Source: Pseudomonas hunanensis
Lineage (GTDB): Bacteria; Pseudomonadota; Gammaproteobacteria; Pseudomonadales; Pseudomonadaceae
NCBI RefSeq assembly: GCF_013393325.1
Contig: NZ_QJRC01000080.1
Location: forward strand, 62,001-126,000
Direction of reading: 5' to 3'
DNA length: 64,000 bases
Each line of letters starts with the position of its first letter. Positions within the stretch are counted from its first letter, which is position 1. Made by a program: the position numbers and the translations under genes. The notes under the pieces are model-generated. The model did not search any database and had not been told where the DNA came from. It saw nothing but the letters and a program-made list of their open reading frames with translations. Positions 19,750 to 29,281 of this stretch are shown here, piece after piece.

Positions 19750-20072
19750 TTCTTCTTCGACGTCCTTTGAAGTGCTCTATGGCCATGCGTAAAGAGAGAA
19801 AAATGCAGCAAAAACACTTAACGCTTTGATTTTTATAGTTTGCCCTACAACTTTATTATCACATTCAGTAACAATTTAAGATGCCCCGAAAGGCTTTGGC
19901 AAGCGGCTCTTCGCTGACTTTAGATCAAGTTTCATGGCGTCAAATTTTCTGCTCTAAAAGCCTCCATCAGCGAAACTTTGCTATAAGCGTGCCGATAAGC
20001 ACGATACTCCGTTACCACTTGGCTATTGATAATTAGCGTTTGATGCCTTCTTTGCATAAAAGGAGCATCACC
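19750..20072. other. AT-rich divergent intergenic region
   Basis: About 320 bp with strongly lower GC than the surroundings, between the GNAT gene and the DUF6543 gene. It probably holds both promoters and looks like imported DNA. The only assigned element is AAAAGGAG just before 20073. No RNA gene or clear hairpin was recognised. Confidence 0.5.
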
Positions 20073-20744
20073 ATGCCTGATTACATCCCGCATCAAGCTC
20101 TGCTGAAGGCGCAGCTACCCCATTGGGCCCACCGGGCAACACCCAAGCAGTGGGCCGCGTTGCAGCAAACCCAGGCTAATGCGTGGCAAGAGCAGGATTG
20201 GTTCGCCAATGCCGCCCCAGACCTGCGCCAGGCAGCGCACGCCAGCCAGGCACGCCTGGTTCGCTCACAAGCCGCCTTGGCCCGCTCACTCAAGGGCCTC
20301 GCACAGATCACCGAATTCGCCGAACCCTTGCTGCAAGGCCACCTTGCGGCACATGGTTTTCACGCGCCACTGCGCAACAGCCAGTTGCTGCGGGTTGAAA
20401 GCAACTGGCACTGGGTCGGCTTACGCTATCTCTACAGCCATCGTCGCGACAATTTGTTACAAGCGGCCCTGCAGAACTTTGCCGATGACGAAGTATTTAC
20501 CTCCCAGAGCGCGATTGCGCTGAAGGACAACATTTATGTCACGGCAATTCAGGTTCAAGGGTACGCTCCCCTTGGCATGCAGGTGCCGACTGCGCAGTTT
20601 CCACTGAAGTCCGAACACTACCAGGTAGATCGTTTGCCGCTTAGTCCCGAAGCCTTCGCCACACTGTGTCGAGAACTGGACTTGGGTGGCACCTACCAGG
20701 CCCATCTGACACACCATTTAGGGCAACCCGGCGTTCGCGCGTAA
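20073..20744 (+). pseudogene. DUF6543/LRR effector-like protein, N-terminal fragment
   Basis: 223 residues from the ATG at 20073 with a good AAGGAG site. The sequence matches the start of Pseudomonas DUF6543 proteins (HWAHRATPKQWAALQQTQ; SNWHWVGLRYLYSHRR; SLLQ-type helical region), which are large secreted or effector-like proteins that normally continue for more than 1000 residues. The frame ends with TAA at 20742-20744. The next ORF resumes in the SAME frame one codon later, so a single nonsense change (for example CAA to TAA) would account for the split. It is listed as pseudogene; production of a real short protein is the alternative. Confidence 0.7.
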
Positions 20745-20747
20745 GCC

Positions 20748-23700
20748 ATGCACGTGCAACAAGACAGCCTGCGGCTGGCGGCCGACCTGGCCTACCTGCG
20801 ACACCTGCTTGGCGGCAACGCTCGTGACGAAATAGAGCGACTGTTGCAAGGTGACAACGTGACGTGCTGGCAGCTGGCGCTGTTCGGCAGCATCCTGCAC
20901 GAAGTGATGCTGATCGATGTCGGCAGCGCGGGGCTTGCGCTGTTCTTGCCTGGCCATGACCCAGCGCTGCGCCAATACCATGACCTTGAAGCGGTGCATG
21001 AAGCGTTGGCGACGTTGTTGCTGGAGCCCGCAGCGCGCCAGGCATTTACCGCCTACATCAGGCTGGATGAGCGCGCGCACTTTCTCGACCTGCTGCAACA
21101 GAACCTCGACGCCTCCGGCAACGCTGCCTTCGACCGCCCCTGGCAGCGCGCAACGCACGTGGACCTGCGCCCGACGCGCCAGGTGATCGCGGCAGAGCCG
21201 TTCGGCTACTACCAGGACCAGCACCTGGCCCGTCTCAAGCATGAAGCCAGCCAGCTTGCGGTACCGACCGCAACGGCCGATGCCAACGCTCGAACCAAAC
21301 GCCTGGAAGAATGGGAAAGCCTTGGCTGGGATGCACTGAACGTTGCCGGCTTCTTCATACCAGGGGCAGGCCCCTTGATGCTGGCCGTCACCGCTTGCCA
21401 GTTGCTGGGCGAGGTATTCGAAGGCTACGAGGCTTGGGAGGAAGGCGACCGCCACCTTGCCCTGCGCCATCTGGAAGCCGTCGGCCTGAACCTGGGCCTC
21501 ATAGGCGGCCTTGCCGTGGCAGGCCGCGTGGTCCCCAAACTGTTCGGCAGCCCGCTGCTGGAAAACCTCCAGGAAGTGCCCGGCAACAACGGGGGCTACA
21601 AGCTCTGGAATCAGGACCTGACCCCTTACCGCAGTAGCATCGAGCTGCCAGAGCATCTGCAACCCAATGCGCAAGGCCAGTACCTGCACGAGGGCCAGCA
21701 ATTCATCCGCCTGGACGGCCATCTTTTCCAGCAGCACTTCGACAACACGCTGCAGCAATGGCGCATCATTCACCCGGACACACCGGATGCCTGGCAGCCA
21801 CCGCTGGAACACAACGGGCAAGGTGCCTGGCGCGGCCAGCATGAACAGCCCGCCCAGTGGCCTTTCGCAACACTCGTGCGGCGCCTGGGTGAGCCATTCG
21901 CAGCGTTCACACCCCAGCAACTGGAGCAGGCCGGGCGCATCTGCGGCATCGACGCAGAACGCTTGCGACAGGTGCACCTGCAAGGCCAGCCAACCCCGCC
22001 GCTGTTGCTCGACACCCTGCAACGCATGGCGGCACGGACCGAAGTGCGAGGCATGGGTGCAAACGCAGCGCCGGGTCTGTTCGACCAGCTCTACAACGGC
22101 GACGCGGCAGTCGCCCCCGCAACGCAGCAGTTGCTTACGGCCTACCCACGCCTGTCTCCCGCCTTGGCCAGGCGGTTGCTGGCACGGCTGGACGATACTG
22201 AATCACTCACCTGGCAAGAGCACGGCGAGCTCCCCAAAGCGATTGGCCAACAGATCCAACGGGCACACAGCGAGCTGCCGCTGGTACGTGCGTTGGAAGA
22301 CTTGTTGCATCCTGCGCAGTGCAGCGCTGACAGTGAGCGCCTGCTGTTCAGCGCACTGGACGCCCTGCCCGAATGGCCTGCTGACCTACGCCTTGAGTTG
22401 CGCGCTGCAAGCCCGCAAGGCCCAACGTTGAACTACGTCGGCAGTGAGCAGGCCACCACCCTGTGCCGGGTGATCAAAACGGCCGAAGGCTATGAGGCCG
22501 ATCTGGGAGAGCGCCCGGCGCCCGCGCTGCGTGATGAGGACCTGTGCCGTGCCGTGGAGCAGGCGCTGCCACGCGTGCAGCGCGAAGCCCTCGGCATTGC
22601 ACGAAGCGACGGCAGCGTAGTGCGCCAGCGCGTACTGGCGTGGGTCGATAGAAACAGGCCCGTGCTGGCGCAGCGACTCTGGGGAGCGCCTCTGCAGCGG
22701 CGCTCGACACAAGGCTGGCTACGCGGCGGCCGCCCCCTGGAGCCGTTGCCAGCGCCCCCGCTTCAGGCCGGTTCTCTGGCAGCGGCTTACCGCCGCATTT
22801 TCCCCGATGCCACCGATGCCGAATTCGCCGACTGGCTGGGCGATGAACAGGAAGACCACGACCTGTATGACATGCGTACACCCACCGAGCGACTGCGAGA
22901 CCTCCAGCAGCACCTGAGCGCTCTGCGGCAAAACCTGCAGCAATGGGCAAGGCCCGACCCATCAAGCCCGCACCAGCGGCACCTGGCAGTGCGCCCGATC
23001 ATCAACGCCTGGCGCCGCCTTTCCTGGCTGCCATTCGGAAGCACTGGCCGACTCTTCAGCCTTGACCTTTCCGGCCTCGACCTGCGCAACGAGGACCTGG
23101 CGACACTCTACCTGCCCGATCAATTCACCCACATCGAACACATCACACTTAACGACAACCCGATGCTCAGCCACCTCCCAGCTGATTTTCACGAACGTTT
23201 CCCCAACCTCAAGCGCCTGTTTCTCACCAATTGCCGCTTCCAGCGCCTACCTGAACTGACCAGCCCCGAGCATCTACTCTGGCTGGACCTGGACAGCAAT
23301 CGCATTACCTGGGATAGCCAGGCTCAACGAACGCTAAACCAGTTCAGCCAACTAGGCATACTCGATCTGACTGACAACCCCCTGCTTCAGGCACCCGACC
23401 TGCGTCGGCTTTCCGGGCTCAGGACCGTGTTCCTGTCCGGTTGTGCGCTCACCGAATTGCCGCGGGGCCTGCAGCTCATCAGTGAACCTGTGGTGCTGGA
23501 CCTTACATCCAACCAGTTCCAGCAACTGCCTGCCGCGTTCAATGTTCCACACCCGGTAGCTGAATCCCTGAGCCTTGAAAGCGAGTGGCTGGGCCAGACT
23601 GCATTGGCACAAATCGATGCCTACAACACTGCCCACGGTGTCGATCTGATGGTAAACGAAGATGATTACCTGGACTTCTTCGAGAACACAGGCCCTGCAG

Positions 23701-23900
23701 AAGTCGAATTGTGGCAACGCTTGCCACTGCAATTTCGCCGTGACCTTCGGCCATTGCTCGACCAAGAGCCCTTCCTGTCGCAGCCGAATCAGGCCCGCAG
23801 GGAATTCTGGAGACGTTTGACAGTGATCGATACGAATCAAGCCCTGCGCGAGGAGTGGCTCACCCACCCGCCACGCGACCTTTTCAATCTGCCGCTTTAG
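20748..23900 (+). pseudogene. DUF6543/LRR effector-like protein, C-terminal 1050 residues
   Basis: It opens 3 bp after the stop of the preceding fragment in the same frame and has no Shine-Dalgarno. Residues ~1-140 continue the N-terminal module (LFGSILHEVMLIDV). A hydrophobic glycine-rich pair lies at ~205-270 (AGFFIPGAGPLML, LGLIGGLAVAGRVVPKLFG). Low-complexity helical repeats follow, then about six leucine-rich repeats at ~770-930 (LDLSGLDLRNEDL; LKRLFLTNCRFQRLPEL; LDLTDNPLL). The last ~100 residues resemble the start of an NEL-type E3 ubiquitin ligase, but the protein stops before the catalytic Cys-x-Asp segment. It looks like an inactivated or non-catalytic effector. Confidence 0.7.
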
Positions 23901-23913
23901 TCATGTTCGCGGT

Positions 23914-23940
23914 GCCTGTCGGCGCATCGGCAGGCATTTG
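23914..23940 (+). terminator. Possible terminator after the effector gene
   Basis: GCCTGTCG-N6-CGGCAGGC (one wobble pair) followed by ATTTG, 14 bp after the stop codon. The U-tract is weak. Confidence 0.4.
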
Positions 23941-24047
23941 CTCTGCGGGTGAGCCAGACTGGTGTTTTTTCCGCAGCCGGTGCATGCTCGAGGCTGAAGC
24001 GATTCATCTGGCTTGAAACCCGCCCTGTAATGTGAGGTGCAGTACCC

Positions 24048-25667
24048 ATGGACCGTCTGCTCGATTCACTCTTCCCCAGCGCCGATAACATTCCGGAAGC
24101 CTGGCGCCTGGGAGCCCCCCTGGAACAACGCGACTACCTGGTCAACGGTGAACTCAGACGCTGGGACGGCCCCCTGGCCACGGTGCGCAGCCCGGTGTGG
24201 CTCAAGCAAGGCGACACCGAGCATCAGGTCATTCTGGGCAGCGCCCCGCTGCTCGATGCCGACACCGCGCTCACCGCCCTCGACGCCGCCGTACAGGCCT
24301 ACGACAAAGGCCGTGGTACCTGGCCGAACATGCGCGTGGCCGAGCGTATCCAGCATGTCGAAACCTTCCTCGCACGCATGCGTGAACAGCGCCAGGCCGT
24401 GGTCAAGTTGCTGATGTGGGAAATCGGCAAGAACCTCAAGGACTCGGAAAAGGAATTCGACCGCACCTGCGACTACATCGTCGACACCATCAACGCCCTC
24501 AAGGACCTTGACCGCCGCTCCAGCCGCTTCGAACTGGAACAGGGCACCCTCGGCCAGATCCGCCGTGCGCCACTGGGCGTCGCACTGTGCATGGGGCCGT
24601 ACAACTACCCACTGAACGAAACCTTCACCACGCTGATCCCGGCGCTGATCATGGGCAACACCGTGGTGTTCAAGCCGGCCAAGTTCGGTGTGCTGCTGAT
24701 TCGCCCACTGCTCGAGGCGTTCCGCGACAGCTTCCCGCCGGGGGTGATCAATGTCATCTATGGCCGCGGCCGGGAAACGGTGAGCGCGCTGATGGCCAGC
24801 GGCAAGGTGGATGTGTTCGCCTTCATTGGCACCCACAAGGCCGCCAGCGACCTGAAGAAGCTGCACCCACGCCCCCACCGCCTGCGCGCCGCACTGGGCC
24901 TGGATGCCAAGAACCCAGGCATCGTGCTGCCTCAGGTAGACCTCGACAATGCCGTCGAAGAGGCCGTCACCGGGGCGCTGTCGTTCAATGGGCAGCGCTG
25001 CACGGCACTGAAGATCCTGTTCGTTCACGAGGACGTGGTCGACGCCTTCCTCGACAAGTTCCAACGCAAACTGGCAGCGCTCAAGCCCGGCATGCCGTGG
25101 GAGCCTGGCGTGGCGCTGACACCGCTGCCCGAGCCTGGCAAGGTCGACTACCTCGATGGCCTGGTCGCCGACGCCACGGCCAAAGGCGCGCACGTGCTCA
25201 ACGAAGGTGGCGGGCACAGCCGCGGCTCGTTCTTCTACCCCGCCTTGCTGTACCCGGTCAGCCAGCAAATGCGCGTGTACCACGAGGAGCAGTTCGGCCC
25301 GCTGGTGCCGGTGGTACCCTACCGCGACCTGCAAACGGTGATCGACTATGTGCTGGACTCCGACTACGGCCAGCAACTGAGCCTGTTCGGCAACGACCCG
25401 GCCACCATTGGCAGCCTGGTCGACATTTTCGCCAACCAGGTCGGGCGCATCAACATCAACGCACAATGCCAGCGTGGCCCGGACACCTACCCGTTCAACG
25501 GCCGCAAGAACAGCGCCGAAGGCACACTGTCGGTGCATGACGCCTTGCGCGTGTTCTCGATCCGTACCCTGGTCGCCACGCGCTTCCAGGAGGCCAACAA
25601 GGAACTGATCAGCGACATCATCCGCAACCGCCAGTCGAGCTTCCTGACCACCGACTACATCTTCTGA
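24048..25667 (+). CDS. gapN: NADP-dependent glyceraldehyde-3-phosphate dehydrogenase (non-phosphorylating, ALDH family)
   Basis: 539 residues, ALDH superfamily. Oxidises glyceraldehyde-3-phosphate directly to 3-phosphoglycerate with NADP+. The catalytic nucleophile is Cys318 (FNGQRCTALK); Glu at EEQFGPLVPVVPY is the second conserved acid, and FKPAKFG is in the cofactor site. The usual ELGGK motif holding the general-base Glu reads GLDAK, so Gly stands where Glu is expected. The C-terminal QRGPDTYPFNGRKNSAEGT fits this GapN branch. It is monocistronic, with a VOC gene 110 bp downstream. Confidence 0.85.
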   Translation: MDRLLDSLFPSADNIPEAWRLGAPLEQRDYLVNGELRRWDGPLATVRSPVWLKQGDTEHQVILGSAPLLDADTALTALDAAVQAYDKGRGTWPNMRVAERIQHVETFLARMREQRQAVVKLLMWEIGKNLKDSEKEFDRTCDYIVDTINALKDLDRRSSRFELEQGTLGQIRRAPLGVALCMGPYNYPLNETFTTLIPALIMGNTVVFKPAKFGVLLIRPLLEAFRDSFPPGVINVIYGRGRETVSALMASGKVDVFAFIGTHKAASDLKKLHPRPHRLRAALGLDAKNPGIVLPQVDLDNAVEEAVTGALSFNGQRCTALKILFVHEDVVDAFLDKFQRKLAALKPGMPWEPGVALTPLPEPGKVDYLDGLVADATAKGAHVLNEGGGHSRGSFFYPALLYPVSQQMRVYHEEQFGPLVPVVPYRDLQTVIDYVLDSDYGQQLSLFGNDPATIGSLVDIFANQVGRININAQCQRGPDTYPFNGRKNSAEGTLSVHDALRVFSIRTLVATRFQEANKELISDIIRNRQSSFLTTDYIF

Positions 25668-25777
25668 CGGCCGCGCTTATAGACAATCGATCTAGCGTCA
25701 CTGTCGATTTTCCATCTGTGCAAACGACTCTAAGCAACAGGGCGTCCTCCGGCGCCCCTTGCACAGGAGCGTCCAAC

Positions 25778-26245
25778 ATGGCAGTCAAACCCATCCCCGA
25801 AGGCCAGCACAGCATCACCCCCTACCTGGCCATCAACGACGCCGCCAAGGCCATCGAGTTCTACAAGCAGGCCTTTGGCGCGGTTGAAATGTTCCGCCTC
25901 GATGCCCCAGGTGGCCGCGTTGGCCATGCCGAGCTGAAGATTGGTGATTCGTCGCTGATGCTGGGCGACCCCTGCGACATGGAAGGCGGCCTCACCGCCA
26001 GCCAGAAGCTCAGCGGCGCAGGCGTGGGCCTGCACCTGTATGTCGAAGACTGCGACAAAGTCTATGCCCAGGCCCTGGCCGCTGGCGGCACCCAACTGCA
26101 CCCCTTGACCGACCAGTTCTACGGTGACCGCAGCGGCACCCTGAAAGACCCGTTCGGCAACATCTGGTTCGTCTCCACTCACAAAGAGGACCTGACACCC
26201 GACGAGATTCGCGCCCGCGCCGCGAAGATGTTCGGCGGTAACTGA
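25778..26245 (+). CDS. PhnB-like VOC-family protein
   Basis: 155 residues from the ATG at 25778 (AGGAG 9 bp upstream). Two betaalphabetabetabeta VOC modules: HSITPYLAINDAAKAIEFYKQAFG, and a C-terminal RSGTLKDPFGNIWFVSTHKEDLTPDEI. This resembles the E. coli PhnB group of glyoxalase/bleomycin-resistance-fold proteins of unknown reaction, with conserved His/Glu positions available for metal. The function is not known. Confidence 0.8.
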   Translation: MAVKPIPEGQHSITPYLAINDAAKAIEFYKQAFGAVEMFRLDAPGGRVGHAELKIGDSSLMLGDPCDMEGGLTASQKLSGAGVGLHLYVEDCDKVYAQALAAGGTQLHPLTDQFYGDRSGTLKDPFGNIWFVSTHKEDLTPDEIRARAAKMFGGN

Positions 26246-26308
26246 GCGGCAAGTTGAAAGCGGCGCGACTTTGCTTGAAGCTTGAGGCTCGTAGCTTGGA
26301 GCCGCTTC

Positions 26309-27490
26309 ATGCGAATCATCGACAAAACCGCCGTTCAGGTGCGCAGCCTGACCCCTGCCGAAGAAGAGCTGCTGGTCGGCTTTGCCACCGGCAGCCTCGC
26401 CGGCCCGCGCCTGCTGCAAGCCAACCAGCTGCTGATGAAGGTGCGCAATGCCAACCAGTGGCTGGCCTGCGATTGCCGCAACGACGCCTTGCCGGTGCTC
26501 AATGTCACCCTTAACGGCAACACTGGCACGCTGTTCCTCAAGAACAACCCAGGCACCGCCGAGCACGCGCCCGGCTGCCCGTTCACCAAAGACGAGCAGG
26601 AAGCCGCCGAGCGCGAAAACGACCCCGCGCCACCCGCCGCCTGGCTGCCGCCAGACACCCCCTTGCGCCTGATCGGCGACTTGCGCGCAGGCACAGCCGG
26701 TGCAGGCAGCGATGGCAGCGATCGGCGCGAACAACAGCGCCTGCTGTCACTGCTGCTGACCTGGCTCGAAACCAGTGGCCTCAACCTTTACGCCACCCAC
26801 CTGAAAAAGGACCTGACCGGCCAGTTCGCCGAACTGCGCAGCGTGGCCAGCCGCTACCCGCTGCTGGAACGGGTGCCTGCCAGCAACTACCTGGAAACAC
26901 GCCTGGACATGAAGCACATGATGATGCTCAAGTCCCGCCTGCGCGAAGCCTCGGTGTTCGGCAACCACCGCCGCCACGGCCTGCTGTTGGACTGCGTCGA
27001 CCAGATCAAAGGGCGCAAACTGTTCAACAACCGCAGTGAAGACGGCTTCGACTTCCAGGGGCACCACCTGTACTGGGGCGGCAGCCGTACCACCGGGCCG
27101 TTGCTGGCACTGATGATCTACTCGCCGACCAGCGCCGGTAGCCATTACTACGAGCTGATTCATGTGGCCAGCGTGCCCGTGCTGTCACGCGCGCACCTGT
27201 TCCCGGTATACCGCGATGAAGAACGCGAGCCGCTCAAGGCGCTGGTGTCGCTGATCGACTGGATGGCCAGCAAGGGCGTGAAAGTGCAGATGCGCAGGCC
27301 GGTGATTGGCGGGCAGGTCATGGATGAGCTGGTGATGACCTCGGACCAGGACCGGGTGCTGTCGGTGTCACTGCTGGAACAGCCGATCGGGCCCGAGCCG
27401 GATGCTGAAAATTTCAAGCGCTACGCCGACTTCAAAAGTTTGGAAACTTTCCGCAAGTTCGTCGCCGGCTTTTTCATGCGCGAGCGTTGA
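26309..27490 (+). CDS. Conserved hypothetical protein with a CxC...HxxxC motif
   Basis: 393 residues from the ATG at 26309 (GGAG 8 bp upstream; TTG at 26282 is a poorer choice). I do not recognise the family with certainty; it recalls DUF1173-type proteins. Visible features are a possible metal site near residues 50-90 (WLACDCRND ... HAPGCPF), an acidic/Pro-rich low-complexity segment (~100-140), and a C-terminal alpha/beta region from ~170 (FDFQGHHLYWGG). It is cytoplasmic, with no membrane segment. A short degenerate repeat of CTTGAAGCTTGAGG type lies just upstream. Confidence 0.5.
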   Translation: MRIIDKTAVQVRSLTPAEEELLVGFATGSLAGPRLLQANQLLMKVRNANQWLACDCRNDALPVLNVTLNGNTGTLFLKNNPGTAEHAPGCPFTKDEQEAAERENDPAPPAAWLPPDTPLRLIGDLRAGTAGAGSDGSDRREQQRLLSLLLTWLETSGLNLYATHLKKDLTGQFAELRSVASRYPLLERVPASNYLETRLDMKHMMMLKSRLREASVFGNHRRHGLLLDCVDQIKGRKLFNNRSEDGFDFQGHHLYWGGSRTTGPLLALMIYSPTSAGSHYYELIHVASVPVLSRAHLFPVYRDEEREPLKALVSLIDWMASKGVKVQMRRPVIGGQVMDELVMTSDQDRVLSVSLLEQPIGPEPDAENFKRYADFKSLETFRKFVAGFFMRER

Positions 27491-27511
27491 TACCCGCCCT
27501 TGCACGAACCC

Positions 27512-27627
27512 TTGTAGGAGCGGCCTTGTGTCGCGATCGGGCTGCAAAGCAGCCCCTCGATTTTTGCGGCGGCAATGATATTCAGGGGCCGCTTTGCGGC
27601 CCATCGCGACACAAGGCCGCTCCTACA
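27512..27627. repeat. REP pair (inverted), P. putida type
   Basis: Two head-to-head copies of the REP core TAGGAGCGGCCTTGTGTCGC plus a GGGCTGC/GCAGCCC stem, separated by about 30 bp. Likely the original downstream region of ilvA (see the tail duplication at 27656-27905). Confidence 0.9.
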
Positions 27628-27655
27628 CGAGATTGCATTGTTCAACGATTGCGTG

Positions 27656-27905
27656 TCAGCCCAAAAACAGCGTGTACGCCGGGTTATCCGTCTCATCCCA
27701 ATACCGATACCCCATCTCATCCAGCGTCAACGGCAACCCCGGCAACTCGTCCTCCGGTACTTCCAAAGCCGCAAACACTCGCGCCTCCGCTGCCCCATGG
27801 TTACGGTAATGGAACAGGCTGATATTCCAGCGCTTACCCAACCGTTCCCAAAAGCCCAGCAACGACCCTGATCGCTCAGATAACCCAAAACGCCGTACAC
27901 GTTCA
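27656..27905 (-). pseudogene. Duplicated 3' tail of ilvA (fragment)
   Basis: The reverse strand encodes about the last 80 residues of an IlvA paralogue. It ends LDEMGYRYWDETDNPAYTLFLG in both copies, and upstream reads LLGFWERLGKRWNISLFHYRNHGAAE versus LLGFLERLGKRWNISLF in the real gene. Nucleotide identity to 29282-29530 is high but not perfect (about 85-90% by eye). Homology begins exactly at the stop codon and fades after about 250 bp, where there is no start codon or ribosome site. A remnant, not a gene. It flanks the orphan RHS gene on the side away from the intact ilvA. Confidence 0.85.
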
Positions 27906-28010
27906 GAAACAACTGCGCAACTAGCATTTCTATTAGCTGCAAAACTATTCGATAGAGGCCATGCTACGGCAAGCAACCCTCAGCGTAAGAACACCTAGAG
28001 AAATAATTAA

Positions 28011-29033
28011 ATGAATCGTCTTTTTTACAGTAGAGAACTGTTGCCCACAGCCAACCAGCCAGGCTATACCAATCGATTTTTTCGCACCGTCCATACATCG
28101 TTAGCGCCGTCTATATATTGCGACGCCGACAATGAGAGCACCCTACCAGCATCAGATACTCTCGGCTCGGTTTATGCCACGACTAAAAAACCGATCACCA
28201 ATAACTATACGTGCTATGGGTTTCTCAATCCACACGCTGAACTGACCCCCGCCTTCAATGGACAGCTGCATGACCCTCACTGCGACGGTTACCTTCTTGG
28301 AAATGGGCGCCGGCTCTATCTCCCACGGCTTTTTAGGTTCGCATTGCCCGACTCGCTCTCCCCCTTCGCGCAAGGCGGTTTGAACTGCTATGCCTATTGC
28401 AGTAACGATCCAATAAACTATATCGATCCGTCCGGACAGATGCCATCGCCAAGAAAACTCCACACTACATATTTTGGAGCTAGAAAAAGTTCAGCACGAT
28501 CGATAGGCCTGGAAATATTGAAACAGCGCGAGCAAGGTTTTGCAATTCACAATGATAGCCCTGAGCTTGTACAAGAGAAAATTAACCATTATCTCGACCC
28601 CTATAACACAACTCCAAGCGGCGCTCCGCTAAATATATATGCAACAAAAACCCACGATACCCCCTTACCAACAAATAACAGTTATGTTGTTCACCAAGCA
28701 GCCAACAAAGCAGCAGCTATCGCCAAGGAAATGTTTAGATCACCAACCTCTGGCACAGTGGAAATACCAGAAAATGAATTGACCCGTATCCAGCACCTGT
28801 ATTTACGTGAGCTCAAAAATACTCTAAAACAACCATACTTTTCAAAATTTGGTCCAGATTTGTCCCTGCAAGATTCAGCACTTAATCGCGTACATTTTTA
28901 TGAGATAGCACGAGAAGTTCAGCGTGCTTACAAGCACGACTACAGAAGGGGAATTAACCCTGGCCCACTACCACCAAGATATCGCAGCCCCGATGCTTAC
29001 AGCAGATTCATTAGGGGAGTAGACGATTTTTAG
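28011..29033 (+). CDS. Orphan RHS core protein with uncharacterised C-terminal toxin domain
   Basis: 340 residues. The RHS-associated core is at ~69-143 (YGFLNPHAELTPAFNG; GYLLGNGRRLYLPRLFRF; PDSLSPFAQGGLNCYAYC; DPINYIDPSGQ). The large beta-cage and the transport domains of full Rhs toxins are absent. The variable tip (residues 144-340) is Lys/Arg-rich, lacks known toxin motifs that I can see, and ends in RRGINPGPLPPRYRSP. It is AT-rich compared with the neighbours. In orphan modules like this the tip is usually a polymorphic toxin. No immunity-like ORF is seen in the next 248 bp. Weak ribosome site. Confidence 0.7.
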   Translation: MNRLFYSRELLPTANQPGYTNRFFRTVHTSLAPSIYCDADNESTLPASDTLGSVYATTKKPITNNYTCYGFLNPHAELTPAFNGQLHDPHCDGYLLGNGRRLYLPRLFRFALPDSLSPFAQGGLNCYAYCSNDPINYIDPSGQMPSPRKLHTTYFGARKSSARSIGLEILKQREQGFAIHNDSPELVQEKINHYLDPYNTTPSGAPLNIYATKTHDTPLPTNNSYVVHQAANKAAAIAKEMFRSPTSGTVEIPENELTRIQHLYLRELKNTLKQPYFSKFGPDLSLQDSALNRVHFYEIAREVQRAYKHDYRRGINPGPLPPRYRSPDAYSRFIRGVDDF

Positions 29034-29281
29034 GCTAACCCGCTCATACATGAGCGCCCCCAATGCCGGCCTAGGACTGACGCATGCCATGACACACAAA
29101 TCCAATTTTCCTGTATTCAAGTAGACCCCATAATTTATTTACTTGAGACTCTTGCCACCCGACCAACGTTCGCATGATACGCGGCTCAACTATTTGACAT
29201 TTATGATCGCGCATGGCATGGATTTAATTACAAGTGCCAATGCAATGTCGGTCGGGCGTATTATTCGAGCTAAAAGCGCAA

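Noticed and set aside
24066..25538. 490-codon minus-strand ORF
   Set aside because: Antisense of gapN with compositional bias only.
29034..29281. Immunity gene for the first RHS orphan
   Set aside because: No ORF with a ribosome site is visible here.
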